A stretch of DNA of 64,000 nucleotides from Monodelphis domestica (lineage: Eukaryota; Chordata; Mammalia; Didelphimorphia; Didelphidae), in NCBI RefSeq assembly GCF_027887165.1, contig NC_077235.1, positions 9,991,884-10,055,883 of the forward strand. Reading direction: 5' to 3'. Position numbers and translations under genes: made by a program. The notes below the pieces were generated by a model. It was not told the DNA's origin. It ran no database searches and was given only the letters and a program-made list of their open reading frames with translations. Within the stretch, counting starts at the first letter, position 1, and every line of letters begins with the position of its first letter. Positions 11,867 to 23,587 of the stretch are shown here, one piece after another.

Positions 11867-14800
11867 GGCAGGGCAGATCCAAGATGGCACAGGAGGTACA
11901 GAGCCTCATCTGAGCTCTACCAAATTACCCCCTCAAAATACCATGAAATAACACCTCAGAATGAATTCTGGAGCAGTATAACCCACAAAAAGACAAGGCA
12001 AGGTAATTTTCCAGCACAGAACAACTTAGAAGGCCAGCACAAGGGATCTAGTGCACTGGAGTAGAGGTGGAGTGTAGTATATACCAGGGCAGGCTCCACC
12101 ACAGCAACAAGCCTTAGGTGCAACTGAAGCAGCAGCAAAGACTGGGGGAAGGGGGGGGGGGGAGGGCGGGGGGCAGCCATAGCCACAGACAGTAAGGGGG
12201 AATGTCAGATAATCACTTAGGAGATTACGAAGGTCCCTTTGCTGGCTCTGGGTGCAAGACTTTTGTCACATTGCCCATACACAGAACCAGGTCAGACTGG
12301 GGGCATGATCTCAGAGTGAGGAAGAACATTAATAGACACCATTGCTTGTGGCCACAGAGAAATAGGGGACCCTGGTCACAGTTCCAAGGGAGAAAAGAAT
12401 GCTTGGGGTTATTCACAGACCAGAGCACAGGCCAGAAGAGTATTCAACACACCTCTCCTTATTATATGCCACCTTGGAAGAACTGAAAGCAGATAGATGC
12501 CTGGAGCTAGCTCTGAAGGCAGCTCACCAAAGAACCTAAAGCTTGAACAGTGCCCCCTTTACCACTGGCACAGAGCCCAACTTTAATTAAAAGAAAAGAA
12601 AAAGGCTGGAAAATAAGCAAACAACAAAAAAAGAAACTCAACATAGAAAGTTAGTTTGTTGATAGAAGACAAGAAAGTCAATACTGCTGCATCCAAAGCC
12701 TCCAAAAAAATAAGAATTGCTCTCAAACCCCAAAAGAATGAATGGAGATCTAAAAGGGTTTTAAAAAATCAAATAAGAAAGGCAGAAGAAAAAGTGGGGG
12801 AAATAAATGAATAATACAAGAAAATTATGAAAAAAGCCAACAGTTGTAAAGGAGGCACAAAAATCCAATGAAGAAAACTCCTTAAAAAGCAGAACTGGCC
12901 AAATGGAAAAAGATATGCAAAAATGCACTGAAGAGAACTTCTTTAAAGGCCAAGTTGGCTCTATGGAAAAGGAGGTACAAAAAAATTCGCTGAGGAAAAG
13001 AACTTTATAAAATTGGCCACATGGGAAAGGAGGTATAAAAGGTCATGCAAGAAAATTATGCCTTTTAAAAATTAGAATTGGGCAAGTGGAAGCTAATGAT
13101 TCCATGCATCACCAAGAAACAACCAAAATCAAAAGAATGAAAAGAAAATGTGAAATATCTCATTGGAAAAATAACTGACCTAGAAAACAAATTCAGAAGT
13201 GATAATCTAAGAATGATTGGACTGCTTTCCTGGAAGCCATGATCAAAAAAAAAAAAAAAGAACTTAGACATTATCTTTAAAGAAATTTTCAAGGAAAACT
13301 GCCCTGACATTAGAACTAAAGGGTAACATTGAAATGGAAAGAACCCACCAATCATCTTCCAAAAAGATAACTCCCAGGAACATTATAGCCAAATTCTAGA
13401 ACTCCCAGGTCAAGGAGAAAATATTGTAAGAAGCCAAAAAGAACTGAAATATTGTAGCGCCACAGTCAGGAGGATAACACAAGATTTAGCAACTTCTACA
13501 TTTAAAAATCAGAAGGCAGAAAATATTATATTCTAGAGGACAAAGGAGCTAGGACTTCAACTAAGAATCACTTACAAAGCAAAACAGTATAATCCTTCAG
13601 TTGAAAGGGGGGGATGCGGGGGGAGATAGTCAATGAAATAGAGGACTTTCAAACGTTCCTAAGGAAAAGACCAGAGTGGAATGGAAAATCTGACTCTCAA
13701 ATATGAGACTCAAGAGAAGCATAAAAAGGTAAACAAGAAAAGAGAACTCAAAAGACATTCTATGAGATCAAACTGTGTATATATTTCTACACAATCAATT
13801 GGGCATAGAAAATCTATTTTATCCTACAGAAAAGCAGGAAGGGAAGAGGATAAGAAAAGAGGGCAAACTGGGGGAAAGTGGAGATCAGAAACTAAACAGA
13901 GTGGAGAAACTAAATAGCATGGAGAGTAATACACGGTAATCATAATGGTGCAAAAATTTTTTTTACAAGACTCTCTAATAAAGAATTAATTTCTCAAATA
14001 CATGGAGGTGTGAGGAGTTAAATATATAAGAATCTTCAATTGATAAACGGTCAAAGGATATGAACAGATGGCTCTCAAGACAATTAAAGCTTTCTATGGT
14101 CATTAAAAAAAAAAAAACCCCAACAAGCTCTAAATTCCTATTAACTAGAGAAATGCAAATGAAAACAACACTGAGGTACCACCCCACACCTATCAGATTG
14201 GCTATTAGGACAGAAAAGGACAATGACAAAACTTAAGGGGGGGACATGGGAACGTTGAAACACCAATTTCCTGTTGGAGGAGTTCTGAATTGATCCAACC
14301 ATTTTGGAGAGCAATTTGGATCCATTCCCAGAGGGCATCAGAACAGACATACCCTTTGACCCAGCAATACCATTACTAGGTTTGTATCCCAAAGAGATTA
14401 AAAACAAAAAGGGGAAGAGGACCTATATGTACAAAAATATTTAAAGCAGCTCTTTGGGGGAGTGGGGAGGGGAATGACACAAAGAATTGGAAAGTAAAGG
14501 GATCTCACCAATTGGGAATGGCTGAGTAATTTATAGTATATGATTGCAATAGAATACTATTGTGACAAGTAGGAGGGGGAGCTCAGAAAAGCCTGGAAAG
14601 ATTAAATAAACTGAAGCAGAGTGAAATAAAGAGAACCAGGAGAACACAATAAGTAACTATGAACAACAGCTATTCTCAGCAATACAGTGATCCAAAACTA
14701 TCCCAAAGGCCTCATGATAAAACATGCCATCTGCTTCCAGAAAAAAGATCTGATAAGAATCTGAATCCAGACCAATCTTTTTTTTTTCTTCTGAGTTTCC

Positions 14801-15016
14801 TTCTACAAAAAGATCAATGAGGAAATGTTTTACATGACTGTACATGTAAAATCTATATAAGATTGCTTATCATATCAATGTGGGCGGGGATTGGAGGGAA
14901 GGGAGGGAGGGAGGCAGAGAGAATTTGAGACTCAATATTCTTTGAAAAATGCTGGAAACTGTTGTTTTATGTAATCAGGGAAAAAGAAAAGAAAATTTAA
15001 TTTAATAAATAAGAAA
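11867..15016 (+). mobile_element. Internally deleted L1 (HAL1-like), dead
   Basis: It starts with an L1 5' end (GCAGATCCAAGATGGCACAG) and continues through a Lys/Glu-rich ORF1-type region with many breaks (about 12600-13400). It then jumps to the end of ORF2 (AGAGAAATGCAAATGAAAAC, CACACCTATCAGATTGGCTA) and the L1 3' end with an A-rich tail. The reverse transcriptase domain is missing and stops are frequent. The layout matches half-L1 (HAL1) elements, or an internally deleted L1. It ends about 30 bp from the CSTF2 poly(A) signal. Confidence 0.8.
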
Positions 15017-15045
15017 ATATACTGGTTACTATGATATGCAGTCAC

Positions 15046-15051
15046 TTTATT
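15046..15051 (-). terminator. Predicted CSTF2 poly(A) signal AATAAA
   Basis: On the minus strand AATAAA lies about 220 nt after the CSTF2 stop, in the context TTTCAATAAAGTGACTG. It is the first canonical signal after the stop. U-rich sequence follows, supplied mostly by the antisense tail of the adjacent L1 element (see findings). Confidence 0.75.
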
Positions 15052-15273
15052 GAAATGCTCCGGGCACTGGCATATCCAAGATGATTAACTCAGAACCTAC
15101 ACAAGATCACTTCCCTTCATGGGGACTGGCCTGGCTCTGCAGAAGCAGAACAGAGATGAAGAGAGAAACAAAGAAAGATCCTCAGGCTGAGCTTTTGGGT
15201 GAGGATGGACGCAGCCTGAGCAGAATACTCCAGCCCTGTGCCCTCCCCAGCTGGGCATCCATTTGCTCACCAT

Positions 15274-15396
15274 TCAAGGGGCACCAGTAGATTTCTGTAT
15301 CTGTTCCTTTAAAATCAGGATACTCTGCCGTTGCTCAGGAGGCAGCATAGCAATTTGGTCTGCGGTCAGTTGGAGCACTTGCATAATCAAAGCAGC
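15274..15396 (-). CDS. CSTF2: CSTF2 terminal coding exon 13 (C-terminal PCF11-binding domain, residues 512-551)
   Basis: It encodes [20 protein letters not shown] and ends [10 protein letters not shown] followed by TGA at 15274-15276. This C-terminal helical bundle binds PCF11 in the known complex and is essentially identical to human. Acceptor is cacag|GCTG. Confidence 0.97.
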   Translation of the reverse strand, partial: AALIMQVLQLTADQIAMLPPEQRQSILILKEQIQKSTGAP

Positions 15397-18300
15397 CTGT
15401 GAACAGAAAGCAAGACAATTACAGAACTGTAAGAAAGGTAGCTACACAAATCCCCGTTGCCACTGAGCTGGCTGTGGGGAAAAAGGACATCAAATGGGGG
15501 GAAGAAGAGAAGAGAAGCCACTTTAGACAAAGGAAACAACAGGCAATTAGAAGGTGGTTGGAAAAAGGCAGACAGAGAAGGCTGCATGCGAATCAAAACA
15601 CACTCAGGTCATGGCCTGGAGGAGCCCAAAGGCCCCATGGCAACTTTAGGAACCCGCAAGCTGGAAAAGTCTTCCACTGCCAGGCCCGGGAAGCAGCCAA
15701 GTGTGGTGGAAGCCTGAATTTGGACTCAGGAAGACCCAAGTTCAAATTTCACCTCAGTCACTTCCCCTCTCTGAACATACATGTCCTCATTTGTAAAATA
15801 TAGGTAATAATAGCAGTCATCTCATAGGGCAGTGGTATCAAATCTGTAAACCACTATATGCAAACCATATTTGCTATCGTTATTCCCATCACGCATGAGT
15901 TTCACGCAATGATCTAATGTGCAGAGTTAATAATTGCTACCATTTAGAATGCTTTAAGGGTTACCAATTACTTTAGAAACATGATTTCATTTGATCCTCA
16001 CAACCAGCTAAGGAGGGAGCTGCTATTATTAACTCTATTTCAGAGCTGAGGAAACTCAATCAAGTGACTTGCCCAAGGTAACAAAGCCAGGAGAGATCTG
16101 AGAAAGGATTCAAACTTGGGGTCTTTCCCAAACCAAGTCCAACACTTTATCCATAGTACCACCTAGCTGCCTCATCAGCAGGAACTCAACTACAATTTAT
16201 ATAGAGTGAAGGATGGAAGGGAATGTAGGCAATAACTCTCTTCAGTTCTTTCCACCTTCCACAAAAGAGTCATCACTGGTAGACCAACCCAAGAGCAGAC
16301 TATATAAATCTCATACAGTAACTAGGCCCAGGCCTAGGCCCAGGCCCATGGGCACCACTACTCAATGGACACAGAAAATCCTCCATGCAAGGGTACTGCT
16401 CCCACTGCAGCCTCATTCGGTAGAGAGAATAAAGACTTACCTTTTCATGATCCTGTGGAGTAACTTGGTTCTGTCCAGGACTAAACCCCCCAGGCTGACC
16501 TCCACCCTGCAGACCAGATCCCTGCATGCCTGGGACCTGTGTATCCAAAAAGGGAAGGACACAAAGAATCACAGATAACAGGGAACTAAAATTAGCAGTG
16601 TCTAGAAGGGTTTGTCCTAACCACAAGATCAAAGGAAGAAAGAAAGGTCTTGTATATACACCCCAATAATCAGAGCAGCACTTTCTAGGGTAGCCAAATT
16701 GCAAACAAACAAAGCAAAATGCTCATCAAATAGGAGAATGGCTTCAATCAATCAATTATCATAGAATATAGCGTTGTAAGAAATAACAAATTGGAGAAAG
16801 TCAGAGAAACTCTGTTGTAGTCAAGGAAGTAGAAGCAAAAAAATATCAACTGAAAGAGAAAATAAACCCCCAAAAGAAAGTTGCATAATTATGACTCTGG
16901 TTGCCCTGGAGAAGACATGAGAAAATATACCTCTCTGATTATGGGAGTGTTTATTTATTTAAAAAGTCATTAACACCTATGGTAGAAACTGGAAGTAAAG
17001 AGTGAGTGAGAGAAGGACAGACTGACAGGGTATGCTTTGTAGTAAAAGTAATAACTAACACCTGTCATGGGAGCTGACAAAGGAGAGACAGTGACAGAGG
17101 GAGGAGGGCCTGCTCGAAAACTGCCCAGATTAACAGAAGACATGGAACACTTAAATAAACCCAGTATAAAAAAACCAACCAAACAAGCATAAATGCTTTC
17201 TTTAGGAAAAAGAACCTGAGAACCAGATGGATCTACAAGAAGATCCTACCAAGCATTTGAAGAACAATGAATTCCAACATTATAGAAACTGCTAGAAAAA
17301 ACCCAAATGCTGTCTGTGACACAAACAGGGTTTTAATATCTAAACCAAGAAAAAACAACTCTAGACCAATTTCCGTAATGAATATTGATCTAAATACTTT
17401 AAATAACACACTAGCAAGGAGATTGCAACAATACACTACAAAGATCCTTCATTATGATATCCAGGTTCAGTATTATACCAGGAATGCAGGGTTGGTTCAA
17501 TATGAGGAAAACTCTCAACATAATTAACCATATCAATAACCAAATAGCAGAAATCACAGGATTATCTCAAGAGATGCAGAAAAAACCTCTGACAAAATAC
17601 AACACTCAATCCTATTAAAAATGCCAGAAAACCTAGGTTCAAATCTGGCCTCAGACCCTCCCTAGCTGTGTGACCCTGGGCAAGTCACTTGACCCCCATT
17701 GCCTAGCCCTTACCACTCTTCTGCCTTGGAACCAATACACAGTATTGATTCCAAGATGGAAGGTGAGGGTTAAAAAAAAAAAACAGAAAATACAGGAATA
17801 AATGGAGACTTTCTTAAAAATTCAAATGTACAACGACGACCAATATGGAAGTGTGTTTTGCATGACAATAAAAAAATGCTAGTAAAAAAAAATTCGTATG
17901 TATTTAAAACCCCATTATAGGGGATAAACTAGGCCCCTTTTGAGTAAGACCAAGGGGGGAAACGAGGATGTCCATTATCACCATTATCACTACAGCAGTA
18001 AGACCACAAAAACAATGGAAGGAATAAGCACAGGCCATGACGACGGTCTACTCAGGGTGTGTTTTGTAGGAAAATTAGTGCCATCTGTCTTACAGGTAAG
18101 CCAGATAACAGAGACAAGATAGACGAGACCTATTCCTTAGGAAATGTGATTTTGTGATGGGAGCTGAACTGATGAAAGCCAGCCAGCCAGCCAGCCAGGA
18201 TAAGTAGCAATACCAGCCAAGGAGGCTTAAAAAAAAAAGGGAGGGGGGGGGGGAAACACCCTAAAACCAAGAACTACAGGGCTCTGGCTCCCCCTAGGGC

Positions 18301-21300
18301 CGAGTCCAAAATAAGAGAGCTTTTTTTAAAAACCAAAGGCCCTACACCTAACCTTCCCAGAAAGGACAGCCTTAGATAATTTTTCATTAGCAAACCTAAA
18401 CAATACTGGTAGCCTGCAAAAAGACAGAACAAAGTCCAATAACACCTCATTGGTCTGAAAGTCAAAATTCTGGTCACTGCCATCATCTCAAACCCCAGAA
18501 ACATGAAGCAAGAAAATGGCATCTGAGCCCCTGAAATACTTAGGCCATGAAAGGGGGCTCCCACTCAGGGCAACCTGTTCAGATGTTGAGTCATCATTGC
18601 CTACTTCCAGGCAGTAACTTTCAATCGACAGACCACCGAGTTGGCTCCTTTGCATCCACCCCTCAAATGCTAAGGTGAAACCCACTGAGAACTGAACCCT
18701 GGGGGCTTACTAACTGCAGGAGATTTTACTTAAGTCCCAAAATTTAAATTCCGCTCTAAGATTTTGCTCATTTTTCATTTTATTTTTATCTACTTTTTTT
18801 AATTTTTTTTTTATTTTTATCTACTTTAAAGATTTCTAGCTTCAAAGCATTCATCAGTAAAGAGAAACCAAGTAGTCCCTAGGAATTCTCCACAGCCTAA
18901 TAGCAAAAGGAGGACACAAAACATTTATGAATATTGTGCTACTTTTGCTGTAGGTTTAAACATCCTTGCTCAGGAACTCCATTAATAGAGCTGCTAAATT
19001 GGACAATATGTCCAATTGGACATATTATTGAGCTTGGAGGGACAGGGGATTCTTTTTTCTGCAGAGGGTTATCTACCCAGATTGGGGGGATAGGGAGGGG
19101 GGAGAGAATCAAGAGCAGGACTATAGATGTAGGGAGCAACTGTTAATTTATGGGAAAAAGCATGTTTAACTCATCTCATCATCCCATTAAAAAACAGCCA
19201 ACATTTGATAGAAGGGTTCCTTCTGCTCCAGGTTCTAGCCCATGAGCAGAGGAGAAAGGGCAGAAGCAGATAATAATGAGATGGCAGGGTGAGAAGGAAA
19301 GGGAGAACAAAAAGACACCAGAAAGGGACTAAAAGGTATGAAGAGGGAAATGTGTTGCAGGTGGGCACCTTCCCTGTAACAAAGCTGTAAGAACTGCCTA
19401 GAATCCTGGGAGATTCAGTGTCTTGCCTAGGGTAGCAAGAACCTTGAACCCAGGTCTCTTCTGTCCACGAAGAAAGAAACAAAGAAGGTGATTCTCAAAT
19501 AAAAGGGAATGGCTAAATACCGTGTGGCAGAAATGCAATGGAATACTTGAGAGCATTCAAGATGGACCACAAAGATCTTTTTGAAATAGGTGCAACCTGA
19601 TGACAATCAAAAGAGGAAAAGTAAAGGAGAGCCAATGGGCATAAACTCCCAGTGGTGACTTGGAGGGAAGACCTCCCCAAGTCTGAAGTTAGTTCCAAGC
19701 AAGAAGAATTGCTTGTCTTGAGAGGAGGAGGTAGGGAAATGAGATTAGAGGGTTTTGATACAGATATATTATTAGCAAACTGTTCCTAAAATATCTTATT
19801 ATCTATTTGGGCAACGGACTGACCTAAGTTACACATGGGTTAGATGTGTTCTTCAAACTTCAAGCTGCTTGTTCACTGTTCAGAATTCTTCTACAACTCC
19901 CTTCCTCCTCCAATCCATTTAAAATCCCAGTCTTGGAGGGACAGAGCCAAGATGGCAGCTTAGTAGCAGTGAAAGCTGAAATCCTTTTGACAATCCTTCT
20001 AAACCAATCTTTAAAAAGCACCTCAAAATGACAGGAGTCAAAAACCAACAGCAAGACAGAGTGAAAGGGCTTTCCCACTAAACACAACTTGAAAGGTAGG
20101 CAAAGAGGGTCGATTTTCAGGGGATAAGGAGGAACCAGGAGCAAAACTGCATACAGAGGAGTACTGGCCAAACCCCCATTGTGCCTGGTTCGGCAACTGT
20201 ATAGGCTAACTTTGGGATTCCAGGACTCTGGATACATCAACAAAAGAGGACCTCAGACCCACCCCTTGAAGTCCCAGATCCTAGCACCAGCCCACAGTGA
20301 TGCCTGGAAGTGCATAGCTTGAGGGCCCTTTCAAGCCTGCACTGCTGTGGTGAAGCCCTAGCCCCAGGGCAAAATAGCTCCCAATGCTAATCCCAGCAAG
20401 TCAGCAGCAGAGGAGACAGAATCAGCAGCTTTCAGAATTCACAGGCAAAAAAAGGCTGGGAAAATGAGCAAACAGCAAAAGAAACACTTAACCCTCAAAC
20501 ATTTCTATGGGGACAAATAGCAAAGCACAGAACCAACAGGGAATGGTGAGATCAGAGCAAAACTTAAAACAAAAAAATGGGAATTGGTTTCAAGCTCTGG
20601 AAGAATTAAAAAAAAAAAAAAAGAAATCAAAATCAAAAACAAAAAAGACAGGTCAAGGAAAAATGGGAAAAAAGAAATGAAAGTAATGCAAAAAGAATAT
20701 AATAGCTTAAAAAGAAGAATTGTTCAACTGGAAAAACAGGAACAAAAATCCAACAAAGAAAAGAGTGCCATGAAAACTAGAATGAAACACATGGAAAAAG
20801 AGGATGCAAAGGTAATGGAAGAAATGCAGTCTTTAAAAATTAGAATCAGGCAAATAGAAGCTAATGTGTATTAAAAACCAGAATCCTACCATATGTTGTT
20901 TATAAGAAACACAGTTGAGGCAGGTAGACATACATGGATCCATGGCTGGAGCACAATCTATGAGGTTTCAACTGACATCTTGATAAAAGGCAGAATAAAC
21001 AATGAAGAAATACCAATACTTAACATAGATGCACCAAATGGTATAGTTTCCAGATTTTTAAAGGAGAAAATAGTAAAAACTATACTAGTGGGGGACTTCA
21101 ACAACCCCCTAGCAGAACTACATAAATCTAACCAAAAAATAAATAAGAAAAGTAAGGAAAGTGAATGAAATTTTAGAAAAGTTAAGATTTAATAGAGAAA
21201 TGGAGAAAATGGAATATATCTTCTTTTGAGCAGTAAATGGTACATATACAAAGAATGACCCTGTACTAGGGCATAAAAACTTCACAACCAAATGCAGAAA

Positions 21301-23556
21301 AAATAAATGTAACTTTTCAAGATTGTAATGCAATAAAAATTATATTCAACAAGGGTGCATGGAGAAGCAAATTAAAAATTAAATTGGAAATTAAGTAATC
21401 TAATTATTCAAAATTGGTGGGTCAAAGAACAAATCATAGAAACAACCACTGACTTCATTGAAGAGAATGACAAATGAAGACATTTTTGACATATCAAAAT
21501 GTATGGGATACAGCCAAAGCAGTACTCAGGAAAATTTATATCCTCGAGTAATTATATCCATAAAATAGAGAAAAAACAGATCAATGAATTGGGTACACAA
21601 CTAAAAAAAAAATCAGATAAAGAACAAATTAAAAATCCCCAGATAAAGACTAAATTGGAAATCCTTAAAAAAAAAAAATCAAAGATGATATTAATAAAAC
21701 TGAAAGTAAAAGAACCACTGAACTAATAAACAAGACTAGGAGCAGGTTCTATGAAAAAACAAATAAAATAGATAAGAGTATTGGTTAATTTGATTTTTAA
21801 AAAGAAGGGAATCAAATTACCAGCATTAAAAACGAAAAGGAAATTATTAGGAGCTATTTCACCAATTTTATGACAACAAATCTGATAATTTAGGTGAAAT
21901 GGATGAATATTTACAAAAATACAAATTGCCTACCATTAACAAAAGAGGAAATAGAATCCTTAAATAATCCTATCTCAGAAAAATAAATTGAACTCCCCAA
22001 GAAAAAGCACCCAGGCCAGATGAATTCACAAGTGAATTCTATCAAACATTTAAAGAACAAGTAATCCCAATGCTATACAAATTATTTGACAAAATAAGCA
22101 AAGAAGGAATCTTACCAAATCCTTTTCATGACACAAATATGGTATTGATTCCAAAGCCAGGCAGACCAAAATCAGAGAAATAAACTACAGACCAATGTCC
22201 TTAATGAACATGGATGCAAAAATATTAAATAAAATACTAGCAAAAAGACTACAGAAAGTTATAACAAGGATTATCCACTGTGACCAGGTGGGATTTATAC
22301 CAGGAATGCAAAGATGGTTTAATATTAGGAAAACCATCAGCATACCTGACCACACCATAATTGACCATATCAATAATCAAACCAACAGAAATCACATGAT
22401 TATCTCAATAGATGCAGAAAAAGTCTTTGACAAGATAAAACACCCATTCCTATTGAAAACACTAGAAAGCAGAGGAATAAAAGGACCTTTCCTTTAAAAT
22501 AGTAAGTAGTCATTTAAAACCATCATCAAGTATCATCTGCAATGGGGATAAGTTGGAAGCTATCCCAATAAGATCAGGAGTGAAGCAAGGATGCCCACAA
22601 CCACCACCATTATTTAATATTGAACTAGAAATGCTAGCTTTAGTAATTACAGAAAAAAAAAAAGAAACTGAGGAATTAGAGTATGCAAAGAAGAAACTAA
22701 ACCATCACCCTTTACAGATATGAAAATCCTAGAAAATCAACTAAAAAACTAGTTGAAATAATAACTAACAAAATTGCAGGATACAAAATAAACCCAGATA
22801 AATAATCAGCATTTCTATATACTTCCAACAAAACTGAACAAGAGTTAGAAAGAGAAATTCCTTTTAAAATCACTCTAGACAATATAAATTATTTGGCAAT
22901 CTATTTGCCAAGACAAACAGGAATTATACAAACACAATTACAAAACACTTTTCACACAATTAACACTAGATCTAAACAATTGGAAAAAGGTTAATTTGTT
23001 CATGGTTAGGCCAAGCTAATATAAATAAAAATGACAATCATACCTAAATTAATTTGCTTATTCAATGCCATACCTATCAACTACCAAAAAATGTTTTATA
23101 GAACTAGAAAAAGTAACAATAAAATTCATCTGGTAGAACAAAAAGGTCAAGAATATTGAAGGAATTAATAAAAAATGTGAAGGATGGTGGCCTAGCAGTG
23201 CCAGCTCTTAAACTGTACTATAATGTAGTGATCATCAAAATAATCTGGTACTGGCTAAGAAAAATAAAGGGGTAGAACAATGGAAAAGATTAGGGGTAAG
23301 TGACCTTAACAATCTAGTGTTTGATAAACCCAAAGATCCCAGCTATTGGGATAAGAACTCAATATTTGACAAAAATTGCTGGGAAAACTGGAAAACAGTA
23401 TGGCAAAAATTAGGTTTAGATCAATATCTCACATCCTATATCAAGATAAGGTCAAAATGGGCATGATTTAAACATAGAGTGATATTGTAAGTAAGTTAGG
23501 GGAATGTAGAATAGTTTACCTATCAAAAATATGGAGAAGGGAAGAGTTTAAGACCA

Positions 23557-23587
<31 letters not shown>

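Noticed and set aside
1..15000. Search for NOX1, expected next to CSTF2 from human gene order
   Set aside because: No NOX family motif or exon was recognised on either strand; if the order is conserved, the gene lies beyond the window's left edge.
20584..22497. Coiled-coil and reverse-transcriptase-like frames that could suggest a gene
   Set aside because: They are parts of a single dead L1 insertion bounded by AAAATCCCAG duplications, with stops and frameshifts.
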